A DNA stretch of 64,000 nt from Annulohypoxylon bovei var. microspora (GCA_022836615.1 MU405211.1:434001-498000); one strand, 5' to 3'. Shown: positions 36,155-48,492, counted from the stretch's first letter. Notes: generated by a model from the letters alone, not told the origin. Made by a program: numbers and translations.

Positions 36155-38551
36155 TCACGGATCTTTCGCAAGACTCCTATAATACATCTTCATCGCGGCC
36201 TCGACAAGCTTGCTAACTTGCGTCGCCGGGATCTTCTCCCTCCTGTCGAACGAGTACAGGCCGTTGACTTCCTGCTCGACGTCGGACCTGTAGTAACACC
36301 AGGCAAGCATTAGTAATCAGATCTCATCCCCTATTCTCACCCTTGTAGATGGGTCTGTAGCGGAGTGACTCACAACTGGGTATAAACGACGCCACAAATA
36401 TGGCCCCCCTCCACCACCGCCGTCAGCAGGGCCTCGAACCTCTTCAGCAGATCCTTGGGGTCGCTCGCGGTCGTGTAGCCCCAATCCCTCTCGCCCTTCT
36501 GCTCCACCTTCGCCGGCGCGATGTTCACGCCTCCGAACTCGCTGCATATCACCGGCGCGCCTTCCCTGTGTTTCGTGCCCTCGTCCTTCCGCCCGTCTTC
36601 GTGCGTCGTGGGTCCGACGAAGAAGTCGCGGCCCCCGAGCTTCTTGCCCAGGATGCCTTCGAGGGAGGCGCATGTCTCGGCGAGCTCCGGCGCGTCCGAG
36701 TAGTCGTGGAAGGTGCTCAGGTCCGTGATGACGTGCTCCCAGCCACAGTTGTCGTTTACGGGACGTGTGGGATCTAGGGATCTGTGATTTGGGGTTAAGG
36801 GGTGTCTCTTTTTTAAGAGGGTTGGGTGATTGATTGGTTGTTTCTTACTTGGTTAGGTAGTAGAGCGCGCGGATGTGATTTCGCTGGTCCACGTTGTCTT
36901 TTAGGTTGGGGTAGGCCCAGCTCTCCTGCTACACGTTAGCATACTATATCGAGTATATTGATACCTACCTATATATTTCAAAATGAATAATATATAGGAG
37001 AGCGATTCGTTGACATACTGTAAACAAGTTAGCCCCCTATCCACAACCGCAGATATAACTCTAGCCTAGGAACCCAGAGCACATACCATTGACAGGCGTC
37101 CAAGTGACAATCGAAGGGTGATTAATATCCCTCTTCACGGCCTCCAGCCACTCCTGCGTGAACCTCTCCGCATAATCCTCGTTCCACTCGTACGCGTTCG
37201 CCATCTCGCCCCAGACCAGGTACCCCAGCCGATCGGCCCAGTACAGGAACACGGGGTCCTCGACCTTCTGGTGTTTGCGGCAGCCGTTGAAGCCCATCTT
37301 CTTCGACAGCTCGATGTCCTTCTTCAAGCTCAAAGGTGACGGCGGCGTGATCCCTGTTTCGGGCCAGTACCCCTGGTCCAGGACCAGCGCCTGGAACAGC
37401 GGCCGGCCGTTGAGCCGGAAGGTGCGGTCGCCCCTGCTCCAGTCCAGGCTTCGGAACCCGGTGTACGTCTTCACTTCGTCGACAAGCACACCCGCCGAGT
37501 CGAAGAGCCGGATGTCGAGGTCATACAAAGTCGGGTGATCCGGCGACCACAGCGCGAGGTTGCCGCGCCAGCTATTCGTGTCGTAATACGGCGCCTCCTC
37601 CGAAAGTGACGGCCGTGCGCTCGACTTTTGCTCATCGCTCAGCGCTAGTCCCAAATTCAAAAAAACGTAGTCCTTGTCCGCCGGCAGGTTCTCCCTCGTC
37701 TTTGCAACGCTAAGCCCGTGCAGGCTACCTTCGATCTCGACGCTATACCCGTGGCCCGCCCTCCGGCCCAGCACGGCGACCCGCGCCTCCAGCAGCCCCT
37801 CGGAAATTTTGTTCGCTTTTAGCACTGTGCCCGCGCCGCTGTCCCCGATGCGTTCCGCCGGCACGACCTCCAGCCACACGGGCTGCCAGATGCCGCTCGA
37901 CGGCGTGTAGAAGATGCTCTCGGGCTGCGGCGCCCAGTACTGCTTGCCGCGGGGCTGCGCCAGGTCGTGCGGGGAGTCGCGGATCCGTAGCACGAGCGGG
38001 AGTTCCCATTTCCCCGTCGTCTGCCCGGCCCTCGCCAGCGCGTCCGTGATGTCTATGTCGAACGGGACGTGGCCGCCGCGATGCGACGCTACGGGGTACC
38101 CGGCGGCCCAGACCGTGACATCATAATCGACAGCCCCGAACCTCGCTAGGACCCGATCCCCGGCACTTCTCTCCGCCTCCGCGCGCGGGTCGAAGACACT
38201 CCGCTCGTACCACAGCACCTCGTGGGCGTCGTTGTCGTGGACACCGGAGGCCGGCGTCTGGAACGTGAAGGGCACGTTGATGGGCCTCTTGGCATACTCG
38301 CGGTCCTTCGGTGCTTGGAAGCCCTTCTCTTTGAGCTCTGGGAACGCGGCTAGTTTCTGGGCAAGTGCATCCGCGTCGACGATCGATGTGACAGAGACCT
38401 TGTCCGGGATGCCGTTAATCTGCCATGAATCCTTGAGACCGACGTCCTCGTCGTCGAAGAGTATGGACCAGCCATCATTTATCGGTGTCCACCTATGATT
38501 GCCGTGGACGAAGTCTGGGCGCGGGTAGTTGTCTTTAGAATTGTAAGCCAT
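36155..38551 (-). CDS. Glycoside hydrolase family 2 (beta-galactosidase/glucuronidase-like), possible one-base lesion
   Basis: Hydrolyses beta-glycosides by a retaining two-glutamate mechanism; exact substrate unknown. Exons are 38551-37087, 36925-36849, 36781-36374 and 36287-36155. The N-terminal sugar-binding domain (HEVLWYERSVFDPR, WAPQPESIFYTPSSGIWQPVWLE) is followed by an immunoglobulin-like domain and a TIM barrel (FNGCRKHQKVEDP, WGEMANAYEWNEDYA, INHPSIVTWTPVN). The nucleophile is the Glu in VICSEFGGV. No signal peptide, so it is probably cytosolic. The oddity is that exon 1 ends in phase 1 (GTC AAT G) while the next usable acceptor starts in phase 0 (GAG AGC TGG). The family sequence VNESW can only be made if one base is absent. 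All later junctions are in phase. Either this allele is frameshifted, the assembly has an extra base, or an unseen exon corrects it. About 694 aa if intact. Confidence 0.8.
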
Positions 38552-39248
38552 TGTCCGCGCTAGTTTCTATCGTCTTTTCTATAGAAAAAGGGGGTAAAAC
38601 GAAGGTATACAAAAGAAGGTATACTTAAGGCTGAATTAAGGATTGTAAATGAATTCTACCTGTTGAAGATGATCGTCAGGCCTTGGAATATAGAAACCGC
38701 CCGCTTTCGATATCGGCGTATCGCGGTCCATTTTCATGAAACGTGAGGAGAAAGATTGACGTCACTGTGCACCAATAATAGTTGGTGTAGGTGGACAAAA
38801 CTGGACTCGAGCTGCGAGTCCTGCATAGTGGAATCTTGGAGAGCGAGCAAATGTTTTAGGCTTTTCACAGTTGGGGCAAAATAGATTACTTCTTGTAGCT
38901 TCTGCCTTTAAAGGTAGTTGGAATAAGGTAAGTTATATTTAGGAGAGTTGCTGCATTTTCGGTAAAACGAGATAGCTCGGCTTATATAGAAATGAGATGG
39001 CATCAACATTCAAGTACAATTCAACACCACATACGTAGGTAATTTCGTGAGACATTCAGCATTTTATTAATCCACCCAACACTCCATCATTAACTCATCG
39101 CAAACCCGTAGCTCATGTCCAATTCCTTGAACGTTTCATCATGTCTAAGACGCCAGCCAGTATAGACGAATTGCCCGATGACGTTAACCCCGCCACTCCA
39201 TACATTAGTCCAGGAACCAAACCTGATTCTCGCCTCCGTCCTGTCCTA
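38552..39248. other. Intergenic: GH2 promoter and MCM4 3' flank
   Basis: No gene seen. Short frames on the plus strand around 39141-39374 run into the antisense of the MCM4 3' end and are shadows. Confidence 0.55.
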
Positions 39249-42200
39249 TTACGCGATACTGGTAACACGTCTCACGCTCTTCCTAGCACCCTCGCCAGTG
39301 ATTGTAAGAGAACCCTCCAGCTCGAGCGCCCTCATCGTCTCGGCAAAGTCAGATGGTTCAACTGGAACACTTGATCCTTCGTTTAACTTCTTGCTGATTT
39401 CGCTCCATCTCACATTCTGTCCGCCACTGGTCAACTCATCGAGAAGACGTAGAACAGCCTCCTTCAGCTCTGTCTTGCGCTTCCGCTCTGCGGCGCTAGT
39501 ACCTTCCGTGAGAAGACTCATGTCAATGCGTCCTTGAGAGTCGGTGGCCGCAGTCTTTAGCGCCGACTGGATGAGCCGCTCAGCCTCTAGAACATCGTTT
39601 TTGGTGACCGTCCGCGAGAGTCTCATTTTAGCGTGCGCTTCGGCGAGACGGATCATCGACTCAAGCTGACGAGTTGTGGCGGTGATACGCTTCTCAGCTG
39701 AACGGACATCTTGTCCCAATTTGCGCATCTTGACGTATGCCTCGACGAGTGCTTGTGAGGCATCTTGAGAAAGAGCCGGATGAACGTGGGTACGAGCATA
39801 TGAGATGTAGGATGTCAAAAACTCCACAGGCTGAATAATCTATTAGTAACATATTTCCCAATAATCTTCATTTAATGAACTTACCAATATCTCGTCAACA
39901 GAAGCTGCGGATTGAGGTTTATCTTCAAGATACATAGAGAGTAGATGGCGAGCCAATTTACGGTCAGTCGACTCGTTGACGCGATCGAGGATCAAGTAAA
40001 CGAGATCAAATCGTGATAATAGCGTAGGTGGTAAATCAATGTTTTGTGGAACAGGCAGGTCCGGATTGTATCGAGAACCAATTGGGTTGGCTGATGCCAG
40101 AATGCTGGTTCTGGCATTCAATGTCGTGATAATACCAGCCTTGGCCACGGAAACTGTCTGCTGTTCCATGACTTCGTGAAGAACAGAGCGGGTAGAATCG
40201 GACATCTTGTCGAACTCGTCAATGCAACACACACCACCGTCAGACAAGACTAAAGCACCAGACTCAAGTACTAGTTGCCGAGTCTCAGGGTCGCGAGTGA
40301 CATATGCGGTGAGACCGACCGCAGAAGACCCCTTGCCGCTGGTGTATACGCCACGAGGAGCAATCTTGTGAACATATCTGAGCAACTGAGACTTTGACGT
40401 CGACGGATCACCGCACAGCAAGACATTTATATCACCTCGGTATTTCGGGCTGCCACCTTTCTCAAAGGTCTTATTCGTTCCTCCGAACATCTGGAGGAGA
40501 ATACCCTTCTTCACGTCGTCCATCTCGTAGACAGATGGAGCTAGTGATCGGGAGAGAAGCTCGTATATATCCGGACGAACAGCGGTAGCCTTTATCTTCT
40601 CTTCTTCCTCGGGGGTGATCTTTCGAACCTCTTCAATGTTGTTTTCTGATTCGTCACCTTCCGCACCGAGAGTGGAAGGATCCATATCCATTCGCTTATT
40701 ATCGACTTTGGCGACGTGAACAACATCGACGAAAGTCTTGAATACACTCTTGACTGAACGCTGGCGTGGATTGACCCTGACTGGGCTGACACGATAGATG
40801 CCCGTAATCTTGATGCGGTCACCAGCCTTGCAGAAATCGACCAACTCGTTATAAACACAGACCGAAACCGAGTGTGGCGTCTGTCCAGCAGGCACGGCAT
40901 CAGGGGTTTCCTGCAGTTTGATGACTTGCTTGTCCTCGAACTCACACCTATTGTGGATAATTTGCATGGAGTTCTTTGAGTCGCATAGGTATCGCGGGCA
41001 TTCGGTAGGCTCTCGAATCTTGCCTCGGTCGAGGCCGACCAGAAGCGAGTGGCTGCAGACGCTACATCGGAAAAAAGCCTGTTTCATATCTGGGATAACG
41101 GGGGTTGTTCGGATTACAAGACCTCTAATACAGATGAGCTTGTCCATGTCGGATGGATTAAGGTCACGTAAATTTATGACTTCATCAAGACCATAAGGTC
41201 GAGTCATATAAGTCTGATCCATGACCTTTTCTTCCAGAGTAGGGCCTTGTGGAGGTCGTTGCGAGGGTTGAGGCTCATCGCCACGCTCTGAGCTCGGGAG
41301 CTGCATGTCGGAACTTGGAGCGGCATTACGTGGTGTTGCTGCTGTCGCAGTGCTCTGGCTCCTTTGCTTGGACATTTCAGCCTGTGCGAGCTCTATCATA
41401 ATATCATGGACAGACTGGTCCATGAGTGGCACAATTTCTTGCGGGTAGTGCTGAATTTGGTGCCATATTTTCCTGGTAGGCGGATACAACTTTAAATCCT
41501 GAACATTTACGTAGAGAATTCGTTGGCCGAGTATGAGCATGTTCTGAAGCTCCTCCCAGTACGGCTTGTTTGTACTCTCAGGATCAATATCTGTCTGCTC
41601 CGTCGTCATTCCCTCACCCCACATGCGGTACTTCTTTGTGAAATTCCGTAAGAAGTCCTTGAATGCGGCATATGTATCGTCGATGGAGACAGTAGTACCC
41701 CAGATAGTCGCATTGTCTTGGCCACCGAGAGCATTGGCATCAGAGGTGTTAGGATCGAGATTAGAAAATGTTGCGGCGTCGGAATGGATTTCTCGGACTA
41801 CGCGCCCAGAATCGTCCAATATAACACGGCTGCCGCTTCCGCCTCGACTACTAAAAATTTCCGAGTTGATGTCACCTCTTCGATTAACTCTGTTGGCTCG
41901 TGGGGTATCAGATGGGCCAACGAATAAGTTGCTGCTCTCGCTTCGAAGGTCGGATTGCGGGTGCAAATTACGACCTGGGCTTGAACTTGGTTCATATCGA
42001 ATGGGCGACGATTCTAAAGCATTTATTAGTCTCTATGATGTTTCACTAGCAATAAATCTGCTCTCACCACCCATAAGTGATCTTGCTGCTCTTGGTGTAC
42101 GATCGCCATCGCTTCCAGCCGCACGGCGTAGCGGCGAACTAGGCGCTGCGCCAGAGTTGGCATTGGTGCTCTGACTGTCTGTGTTGTGACGTATAGCAGG

Positions 42201-42428
42201 TGAACTTCTGTCATTTCTAGGTGCTGGAGACGATTGATAAAACAGAGGACTGGATGCTAATTGAGGTGGGGGATTGGGCTGTGGGTGCAGAGTGTTCCCG
42301 TTCTGCGATCCATTTTGAGATGGGCCCCCGTTGGAGGGACTGCTTTGGGGGACTTGAGAATTTCGTGTACTCCGACGAGGAGTACCGGCTTGCGAGCCTC
42401 GCGTACGGCGAGCAGAGGGCGACGACAT
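39249..42428 (-). CDS. mcm4: DNA replication licensing factor MCM4
   Basis: Subunit of the MCM2-7 replicative helicase that loads at origins in G1. Exons are 42428-42068, 42013-39885 and 39830-39249, all GT-AG and in phase, giving 1,023 aa, normal for MCM4. The N-terminal about 170 residues are Ser/Pro-rich and disordered, as expected for the DDK-phosphorylated tail. The zinc site is CSVC-x18-CPRYLC. AAA+ motifs are Walker A GDPSTSKSQ, Walker B CIDEFDKM and arginine finger SRFDL. VHDIMIELAQAEM and the long C-terminal winged-helix region match MCM4 rather than other MCMs. Start chosen at MSSPSARRTRG; the frame continues upstream but has no ATG. Shares a 490-bp promoter with coatomer zeta; two ACGCGT boxes suggest G1/S control. 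Confidence 0.97.
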
Positions 42429-42558
42429 CTTCACACGTGGAGATTGTACTTGGTTGTAGAAAAGAAGTTGACTTGGAAAGAAAGTGGGTGATAGAGGAGA
42501 CCAAGCCAGGAAAGTGGGATATACCGCCCTAGAGGAAATCGCGTAAAATGGGGCACGA

Positions 42559-42593
42559 ACGCGTTGAAAGGGGGTTAGCGCGTATTTACGCGT
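42559..42593. promoter_or_regulatory. Pair of MCB boxes (ACGCGT) upstream of MCM4
   Basis: Two copies of the palindrome ACGCGT lie at 42559-42564 and 42588-42593, about 131 and 160 bases upstream of the MCM4 start codon, with a related GCGCGTA between them. In yeasts ACGCGT is the MluI cell-cycle box bound by MBF (Mbp1/Swi6), which drives G1/S genes including MCM genes. The motif and its position are seen; the regulator is inferred. Confidence 0.7.
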
Positions 42594-42918
42594 AAAGTGC
42601 AAATTATGCAACCACTTAACTGCTTTATCTACCTTTGTGCTTTGTATAATATTATGCAGATGTGTACTCACATTAGGTAGTGTGGGGGACCCTTGCCCAC
42701 GGTTCCGCTAAAACAGTTTCTCCATCTCATCTGGGTCCACCCTAGCCAAATGCCACATGCACTCCATGTACCTTACACCTTGGAACTTCTAAATGCTAGC
42801 ATTGGTACTTGAGATTGACATTGGTATTATAAAAGACAATTGCTAAGCAACGTCTTCGATATTCATACTACGACAACCGTTTTATACCTATAACCTAGTA
42901 CCTAACCAATCTTTCAAA

Positions 42919-43641
42919 ATGGCACCTGGGATGTCCTTATCCTCGGTGAATGCCATCATCATTCTCAACATCGATGATGGCTCAAGGATATTCGCGAAAT
43001 ACTACAGCTCTCCCCACCATGCGCCCACAGCTTGTATGCCCGACCCTATCTCGACAATGTCACTACGAAGTATTGCAACTGCTAACGAGAACTTCCTGTA
43101 GCTTCAACTCCCCACCACCAACCTAGCGGTCCGTTCGCAGATGTGAAGTCGCAAAAGACGTTTGAGAAGGGCCTACTAGAGAAGACGGCGAAGCAGACGG
43201 GGGACATCATCCTCTACGACAACCGGATCGTGCTGTATAAGATGGAGTCTGACGTGATGATGTATGTCGTGGGTGGTGTAGACGAGAACGAGGTCCTCCT
43301 ATACAACGTCATCTTGGCACTAAGGGATTCGCTTCACCTGCTATTTAAGTATGTCGACTAACTGAGGGATTCTGTTGGGTTCAAAGCTGACTTGAAATAG
43401 GCAATCGGTTGATAAGCGAACGATAATCGAAAACTACGACTTGGTCTCACTGGCCATCGACGAGATCGTGGACGATGGCATCATCCTAGAGACCGACCCA
43501 ACAATCATCGTACAGAGAGTCAGCAAGGCACCGACGCAAGATGTTAATCTCAGCCGCATCGACCTTAGCGAACAGGGCGTGAACAACTTGGCGCAATTAG
43601 GAAAGGCCAAGCTGACAGATTGGTTGAGACAAGGCTTGTGA
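42919..43641 (+). CDS. RET3: Coatomer subunit zeta (COPI)
   Basis: Small adaptor-type subunit of the COPI coat for Golgi-to-ER vesicles. Exons are 42919-43033, 43102-43348 and 43401-43641, in phase, giving 200 aa. Introns are 68 and 52 nt. The longin-like core begins SSVNAIIILNIDDGSRIFAKYY and continues KTGDIILYDN-type sequence (KQTGDIILYDNRIVLYK), DVMMYVVGG, NEVLLYNVILALRDSLHLL and LVSLAIDEIVDDGIILETD. Length and order match the family. Divergent from MCM4. Confidence 0.95.
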
Positions 43642-43773
43642 GAAACTGCAGTTCAGATTAAGATTATGAGACGGCCTTAAACGTAGACTCCGGCATGGCG
43701 TTGGTAAAAAGTCGTTATTTTATTCTTAACGGGTTGTTATTGAGACGGGCGGTGTGGTCATGCCGGCTATGAT

Positions 43774-45153
43774 CTACGACCTAATCCGAGAAGCTGCCTT
43801 GCGCAGCCGGTTCATGACCGCCGCGCCGATATCTTCATCGTCTACTGTCCCCTCTACAAATATGATATCCGCACCTCGTTTATCCAGTTCACGTAGCGCC
43901 GAAAAGAGCCCCTGCGCTATGCTCCTAGTGTCCGCTCCTATGCTTATATCCATGAGCTTCCCGATTGAAGCCCCACTTGTGGTATCATAAAGTGTTGTTT
44001 CTTGAACGTCAAGATCAGTTGTCTCCTGGCTCTCCCGATCATTCGCTTCCGTCAATGTTTCCCGCTTTTCAAAGTTGCCGCAGCGCAGCCCGGCAGCAGG
44101 TTTCCAATATCGAGTTCGTATTATACCGACTTGTAACCCTTCACTTCCACTTCCCAAGCTTTGCTGTGATTGTCGATCCTGTACGAACGCTTCGAAGTCC
44201 TCGGCTTGTATGCCATCCTTAGCTGCAGCGAAATTTGCCTCGTATAGAACCACCTTCGCCTTAGGACTATAATGCTTATACTTCATTCCTGGTGCTCTTG
44301 GCGCAGACTTGCCTGTCTCGCTCTGGTCTTTATACCCCTTTTCAACTTTCTCCCACCCAACACAGCTCCGTAATTCCTCTATGCTCACTCCGCCCGGTCT
44401 TAGAATCAAAGGGGGGTCGCATAGGCCGTCTACCACGGTGCTTTCGACTCCAACAAGACATGGTCCGCCGTCGAGTATCAACTCAATGCGTCTATCTAGG
44501 TCCTCGAGTACATGCTCAGCGGTAGTTGGTGAGGGTTTTGTAGATGCGTTTGCTGATGGGGCTGCTAGGGGTGAGCCTGTTAGTTTGATAAGTGAGAGGG
44601 CAAGGGACGACTTTGGCATTCGAACACCAAAGGTCTTCAGCCCAGCCGTCACTTCGGGGGCTAACTTGGACGGAGTTGGATTGGGAAGTAGTATCGTCAA
44701 CGGCCCTGGCCAGAATCGTTCTATAAGAGGTTTGTATATCTCAGGTATTTGATCTTGAACGGTATCTTTTGTACCATTGGTCGTGCCGTTGGTCGTGCCG
44801 TTAGTCATATTCTCAGGGGTTAGAACATTTCGAAGCATATCTAGATCTGAAATGTGAATGATTAGGGGGTTATCTGCTGGTCTCCTTTTCGCAGTATAGA
44901 TACCCCTAACCGCACTGCTTCGTGTTGCATCTGCTCCAAGTCCATAGACGGTTTCAGTTGGAAACGCAACGGGTGTGTCCCTAGTCCTAAGATATTCTGC
45001 AGCCTCATGAAGGATTTCGAGACTAGGTGATTGAGTATGAGAGACCTCCCATGATCCTAGTTTTTCACAACCCTCAGCTTCCTTAAATTTTCCCAAATCC
45101 CGCTTTGGCACAGTGAGAATGCGGGTGTTCATTATTGGTAGATCCCGTGACAT
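43774..45153 (-). CDS. SUA5: Threonylcarbamoyl-AMP synthase (SUA5/YrdC)
   Basis: Makes threonylcarbamoyl-AMP from Thr, bicarbonate and ATP, the first step of t6A37 tRNA modification. Intronless, 459 aa. The ATG at 45153 (ACAATGTCACGG) is the first in the frame; the frame extends upstream without an ATG to a stop. The YrdC domain has PVAFPTETVYGLGADA, TAKRRPADNPLIIHI, RFWPGPLTILLP, SPLAAPSANASTKPSPT and VGVESTVVDGL. A Sua5 C-terminal domain follows (APGMKYKHYSPKAKVVLYE). A three-copy TNG repeat sits in a loop after the substrate-binding motif. The convergent 3' ends of zeta-COP and SUA5 are only about 130 bases apart. Divergent from COG4 over 571 bp. Confidence 0.95.
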   Translation of the reverse strand: MSRDLPIMNTRILTVPKRDLGKFKEAEGCEKLGSWEVSHTQSPSLEILHEAAEYLRTRDTPVAFPTETVYGLGADATRSSAVRGIYTAKRRPADNPLIIHISDLDMLRNVLTPENMTNGTTNGTTNGTKDTVQDQIPEIYKPLIERFWPGPLTILLPNPTPSKLAPEVTAGLKTFGVRMPKSSLALSLIKLTGSPLAAPSANASTKPSPTTAEHVLEDLDRRIELILDGGPCLVGVESTVVDGLCDPPLILRPGGVSIEELRSCVGWEKVEKGYKDQSETGKSAPRAPGMKYKHYSPKAKVVLYEANFAAAKDGIQAEDFEAFVQDRQSQQSLGSGSEGLQVGIIRTRYWKPAAGLRCGNFEKRETLTEANDRESQETTDLDVQETTLYDTTSGASIGKLMDISIGADTRSIAQGLFSALRELDKRGADIIFVEGTVDDEDIGAAVMNRLRKAASRIRS

Positions 45154-45724
45154 TGTGCTGTAGGAGTGAAAAGCAGCTCGAACAGATTTTAATCTCAGAT
45201 CCAAGATCTTGGGCGCCAACTTGCTTGGTTGAATAGTCTTTTTTATAAAATTCTGGTAGGACTAGATTTGTCTTAGATGGAGGACCTTATTAAATTCGTT
45301 GAAAGGTCTCAAATTTCTCTAAGAATCATTCATAAGGTACATATAAGAGTTGTGAATATAAAAGTTGGTTCATTGAAAGTGACTCATAAGACGTACGGAT
45401 AGCAACAATGATGATATTGGACGTGAAATAAAAATTACAGTAAGCTTATCGATTAAGACTGTATGTACCTAAAAATGTGTTTCCGAAGCTCAAAGGACGC
45501 TAGAATTATCTTTTATATAAGGGGTTTAAAGCTTAATTGGCTTAACTTTAGCGGTTAAACTCTCCTACAACTTCGCTAAACCCTATCAAATTTCTACCAG
45601 TTAGGCGGGGTGTAAAATCGGCCATCACTGTTGGTTGGACCAACTTTAGTCCACACTTTACAACTTCAGGCTAGGCTCGACATCTTACGTCGCTCGCTAT
45701 GCGCCTCCCACAATCGATGTCCCA
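45154..45724. promoter_or_regulatory. Shared divergent promoter region of SUA5 and COG4
   Basis: 571 bp between the two start codons with no gene. AT-rich in the SUA5-proximal part; no recognisable operator picked out. Divergent arrangement implies that both promoters lie here. Confidence 0.6.
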
Positions 45725-48214
45725 ATGTCCGCCAACAATATCCCCAATGGCAACTCCACGGGGCCAGCAATACAGAAACCGTCTAATAAGCTGAACGCCA
45801 GCTCAACATCAGGTCCCTCCATTCACGATGCCTCAACTCTTTCCGACGTCCGCACCGCATTGGCTGCCTTACACGTCCGCGAGACCAGTGTAACAAATCG
45901 TCTTAATGCGCTTCTCTCTTCTCAAGCAGACCTATCTCGCGAGTTGGGACGGCTCGATTTACTTCGTGCGAATCTCGGCTCCCAAGTTATCGCAACAAGG
46001 TCCATTAGCAATGGCATGCTTTCGTCAGCCGCCGATACTGCAGGTCGGCTTTCTAGCCGAGTTAAGGATCTCGACCTAGAGAAGGATCGAGTGCAACAGA
46101 CACTGAAGGTTGTAGAGCAGGTTGCAGAGCTCAAGGCCTGTGTCCATGGAGTAGTTGGCAGCATGGGTGCGCCGCAGGATTGGGAGGCCGCGGCTGGTTA
46201 TATCGCCCGCGCAAGCAAAGTGCCCGAACCTATTATACGCGGTGGCTTTGCGGCCTCTATGGTACCCAGTGTTGAAGTGCCAGACGCGCCTTGGGTGACG
46301 CTCGAAAATGCGAAAGAGAGCTTATGCGGTCTATTTCTACGAGAATTCGAAAAGGCGGCTAAAGATGGCGACGGAGCTAAGGTTACAAGATTTTTTAAGC
46401 TGTTTCCTTTGATAGGAAGAGGCGATGTTGGATTAGATGTATATGGGCGGTATGTATGCCAGGGTGTTGCCGGCACGGCTAGGGCGACTCTCAGAACAGC
46501 ACCCGGGGATGCAGGGAAAAAAGATGGGTTCTTCTACGCCAACGCGCTCACGAAGTTATTTGAACATATCGCTCAAATCGTCGAAAGCCACGGCGGACTT
46601 GTGGAGAGGCATTATGGCGAGGGCAAGATGGTCAAAGTCATAGAGAGACTCCAGATGGAGGCTGACGTACAAGGCGGCATCATATTGGATTCGTGGAGTG
46701 ACGAGAGAGGTGTTGACAGGAAACTCACAGACGCAAAGAGTTACCCATTCTCTTTCCTAGTACAGAGCTTCTTACCGCCGCAGAGAACGCTTACAGGCAC
46801 ACCGCGCATGAATTCACCAGCGCTAGGCGGCGCAACTAACGCACGGAATAGCGAGGACGAGGGTGTAGATATGAAGGAAGTAGACGGTCTACTCGGCGAG
46901 ATCTCTGTTATGCTTGGCCGATGGGCATTGTATTCGAGATTTCTTGCTGGGAAATGCAAAGTAATTTGTTCTCTTGGGATAATTTCGGGGTGCCAACAAC
47001 TAACTTCTATGTACTTTTAGGACCCCGATACTCCTGAAGATGCTCCTCTATCAATACCAGAGGTTGTCACAAAATCTAACCTTGGCCGGAAGATCTCGGG
47101 AAAACTTACAACGCCATACAATTCTTTGGCCATGTTCTTTTTCAGGAGATCTGTTGAAAAGGCGTTCCAGCTCGACGAATCACCTAGCGGCCTTTCACTC
47201 AACATCAACAAGTCTATTGACGGAAATGCGCCTTATATAATATCAGCCGTTGACGATATCATGTATATCGTCAGTACTATAATCCACAAAGCTATATCGA
47301 CATCGCAACGCGACGTAGCAGCCTCGGTCATTCCGGATGTTGGAAGAGTATTGGGATCTGACTTTATTGGAATGGTACAGCGAAGGATGCGAGATGAATC
47401 CTATCCTCAACCGACAGCCCAAGGAGGTCTTCCACCCGAGAACAAAATCATTTCTTTCATCGTGCTTATCAACAGCTTGGATGTTGCGAAGGACTATTTA
47501 GCTCGAATCCTTGCATCGCAGCTCGGCACTTCTCCTGATCAACCCAACGGGACATCTCAATCCAGCCACCTGGCTACAGCCTTCCCATTCGAACACGACG
47601 TCACATTTGTAACATCAGCACTCAACGCATTAAATTCCACGTTTGCTATTAAGACTGGCGAACTGATATCTGATGCTTTGAAGGTGCTCTTCACTTTTGT
47701 TGTCAAGCAAAGACTGAAACCTGTTCTTGTCGAAGGCTTCCGCGACGCGGATTACTGGCGCTCCGAAGATGAACTGGCCGAAATCGCGCGCCAGAATGAT
47801 GAAGACGAAGACGAGATGATAGATCGCGTCCAACGGAGATTCGAACGTGGGTGGGACGCACTGATGAAACCTATCGGACGACTCATGACTCCTAAGACAT
47901 TCACTGCGCTCGTGGATCTCACGACGACGGATCTGGCTAAGACTCTCGAGAAAAGGGTCTGGAGTTATAGCGGGAAGACGAGTGCGTACGGCGCAATACG
48001 TATGGACCGGGATTTCTCGGGTATCATCAGTACCGTCTCCAGAGGCAACTGGTCTGTTAGGGAGATGTTTGCGAGAGTGACCCAAATACTTATGGTCGCC
48101 AATATGGAAGAAGAAGAGTGGGAAGAAATAAACAGTGAAGAAGGCGAGGACGGTATCCAATGGGTGCTTAACGAGGATGAAAGGCGGAGGGCTAGGAACT
48201 TGGTTAAGGCATGA
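45725..48214 (+). CDS. COG4: Conserved oligomeric Golgi complex subunit 4
   Basis: Lobe A subunit of the COG tethering complex for retrograde transport within the Golgi. Exons are 45725-46960 and 47021-48214, with a 60-nt intron (GTAATT donor, CTAAC branch, TTTTAG acceptor), phase 0, giving 809 aa. The N-terminal coiled coil (residues about 40-150) is followed by the COG4 core: DVGLDVYGRYVCQGVAGTAR, LFEHIAQIVESHGGLVERHY, MEADVQGGIILDSWSDERG and YPFSFLVQSFLP. Usual length for fungi. The C-terminal half has FEHDVTFVTSALNAL, EDEMIDRVQRRFERGWDAL and an acidic tail. Secure. Confidence 0.94.
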
Positions 48215-48492
48215 ATAGATGATTCTTATACCCTCTAGATCTATGGTATATAGTAAGCGTAGGATGTGACTTAGCTGTACAAAATCATGATAGACGACTC
48301 AAAATAAGGGGCTCTTACTAAGTAGTATTATAATGCTGCTTGATAGTGAGCCATAATCTCCCCGACTACCAACGCCGTTGTACCTAGTCCAAAGTGCCTA
48401 CATTCATATTTCATGAGAATTTGACTTAATAATAACTATATATAGTACTATTTATTCATATAAGAACAATGAAAGACAATAATCGGGCTCAT

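Noticed and set aside
44751..44810. Triple TNG repeat in SUA5 as a possible sequencing artefact
   Set aside because: The repeat is in frame, sits in a surface loop between conserved motifs and does not disturb the fold motifs.
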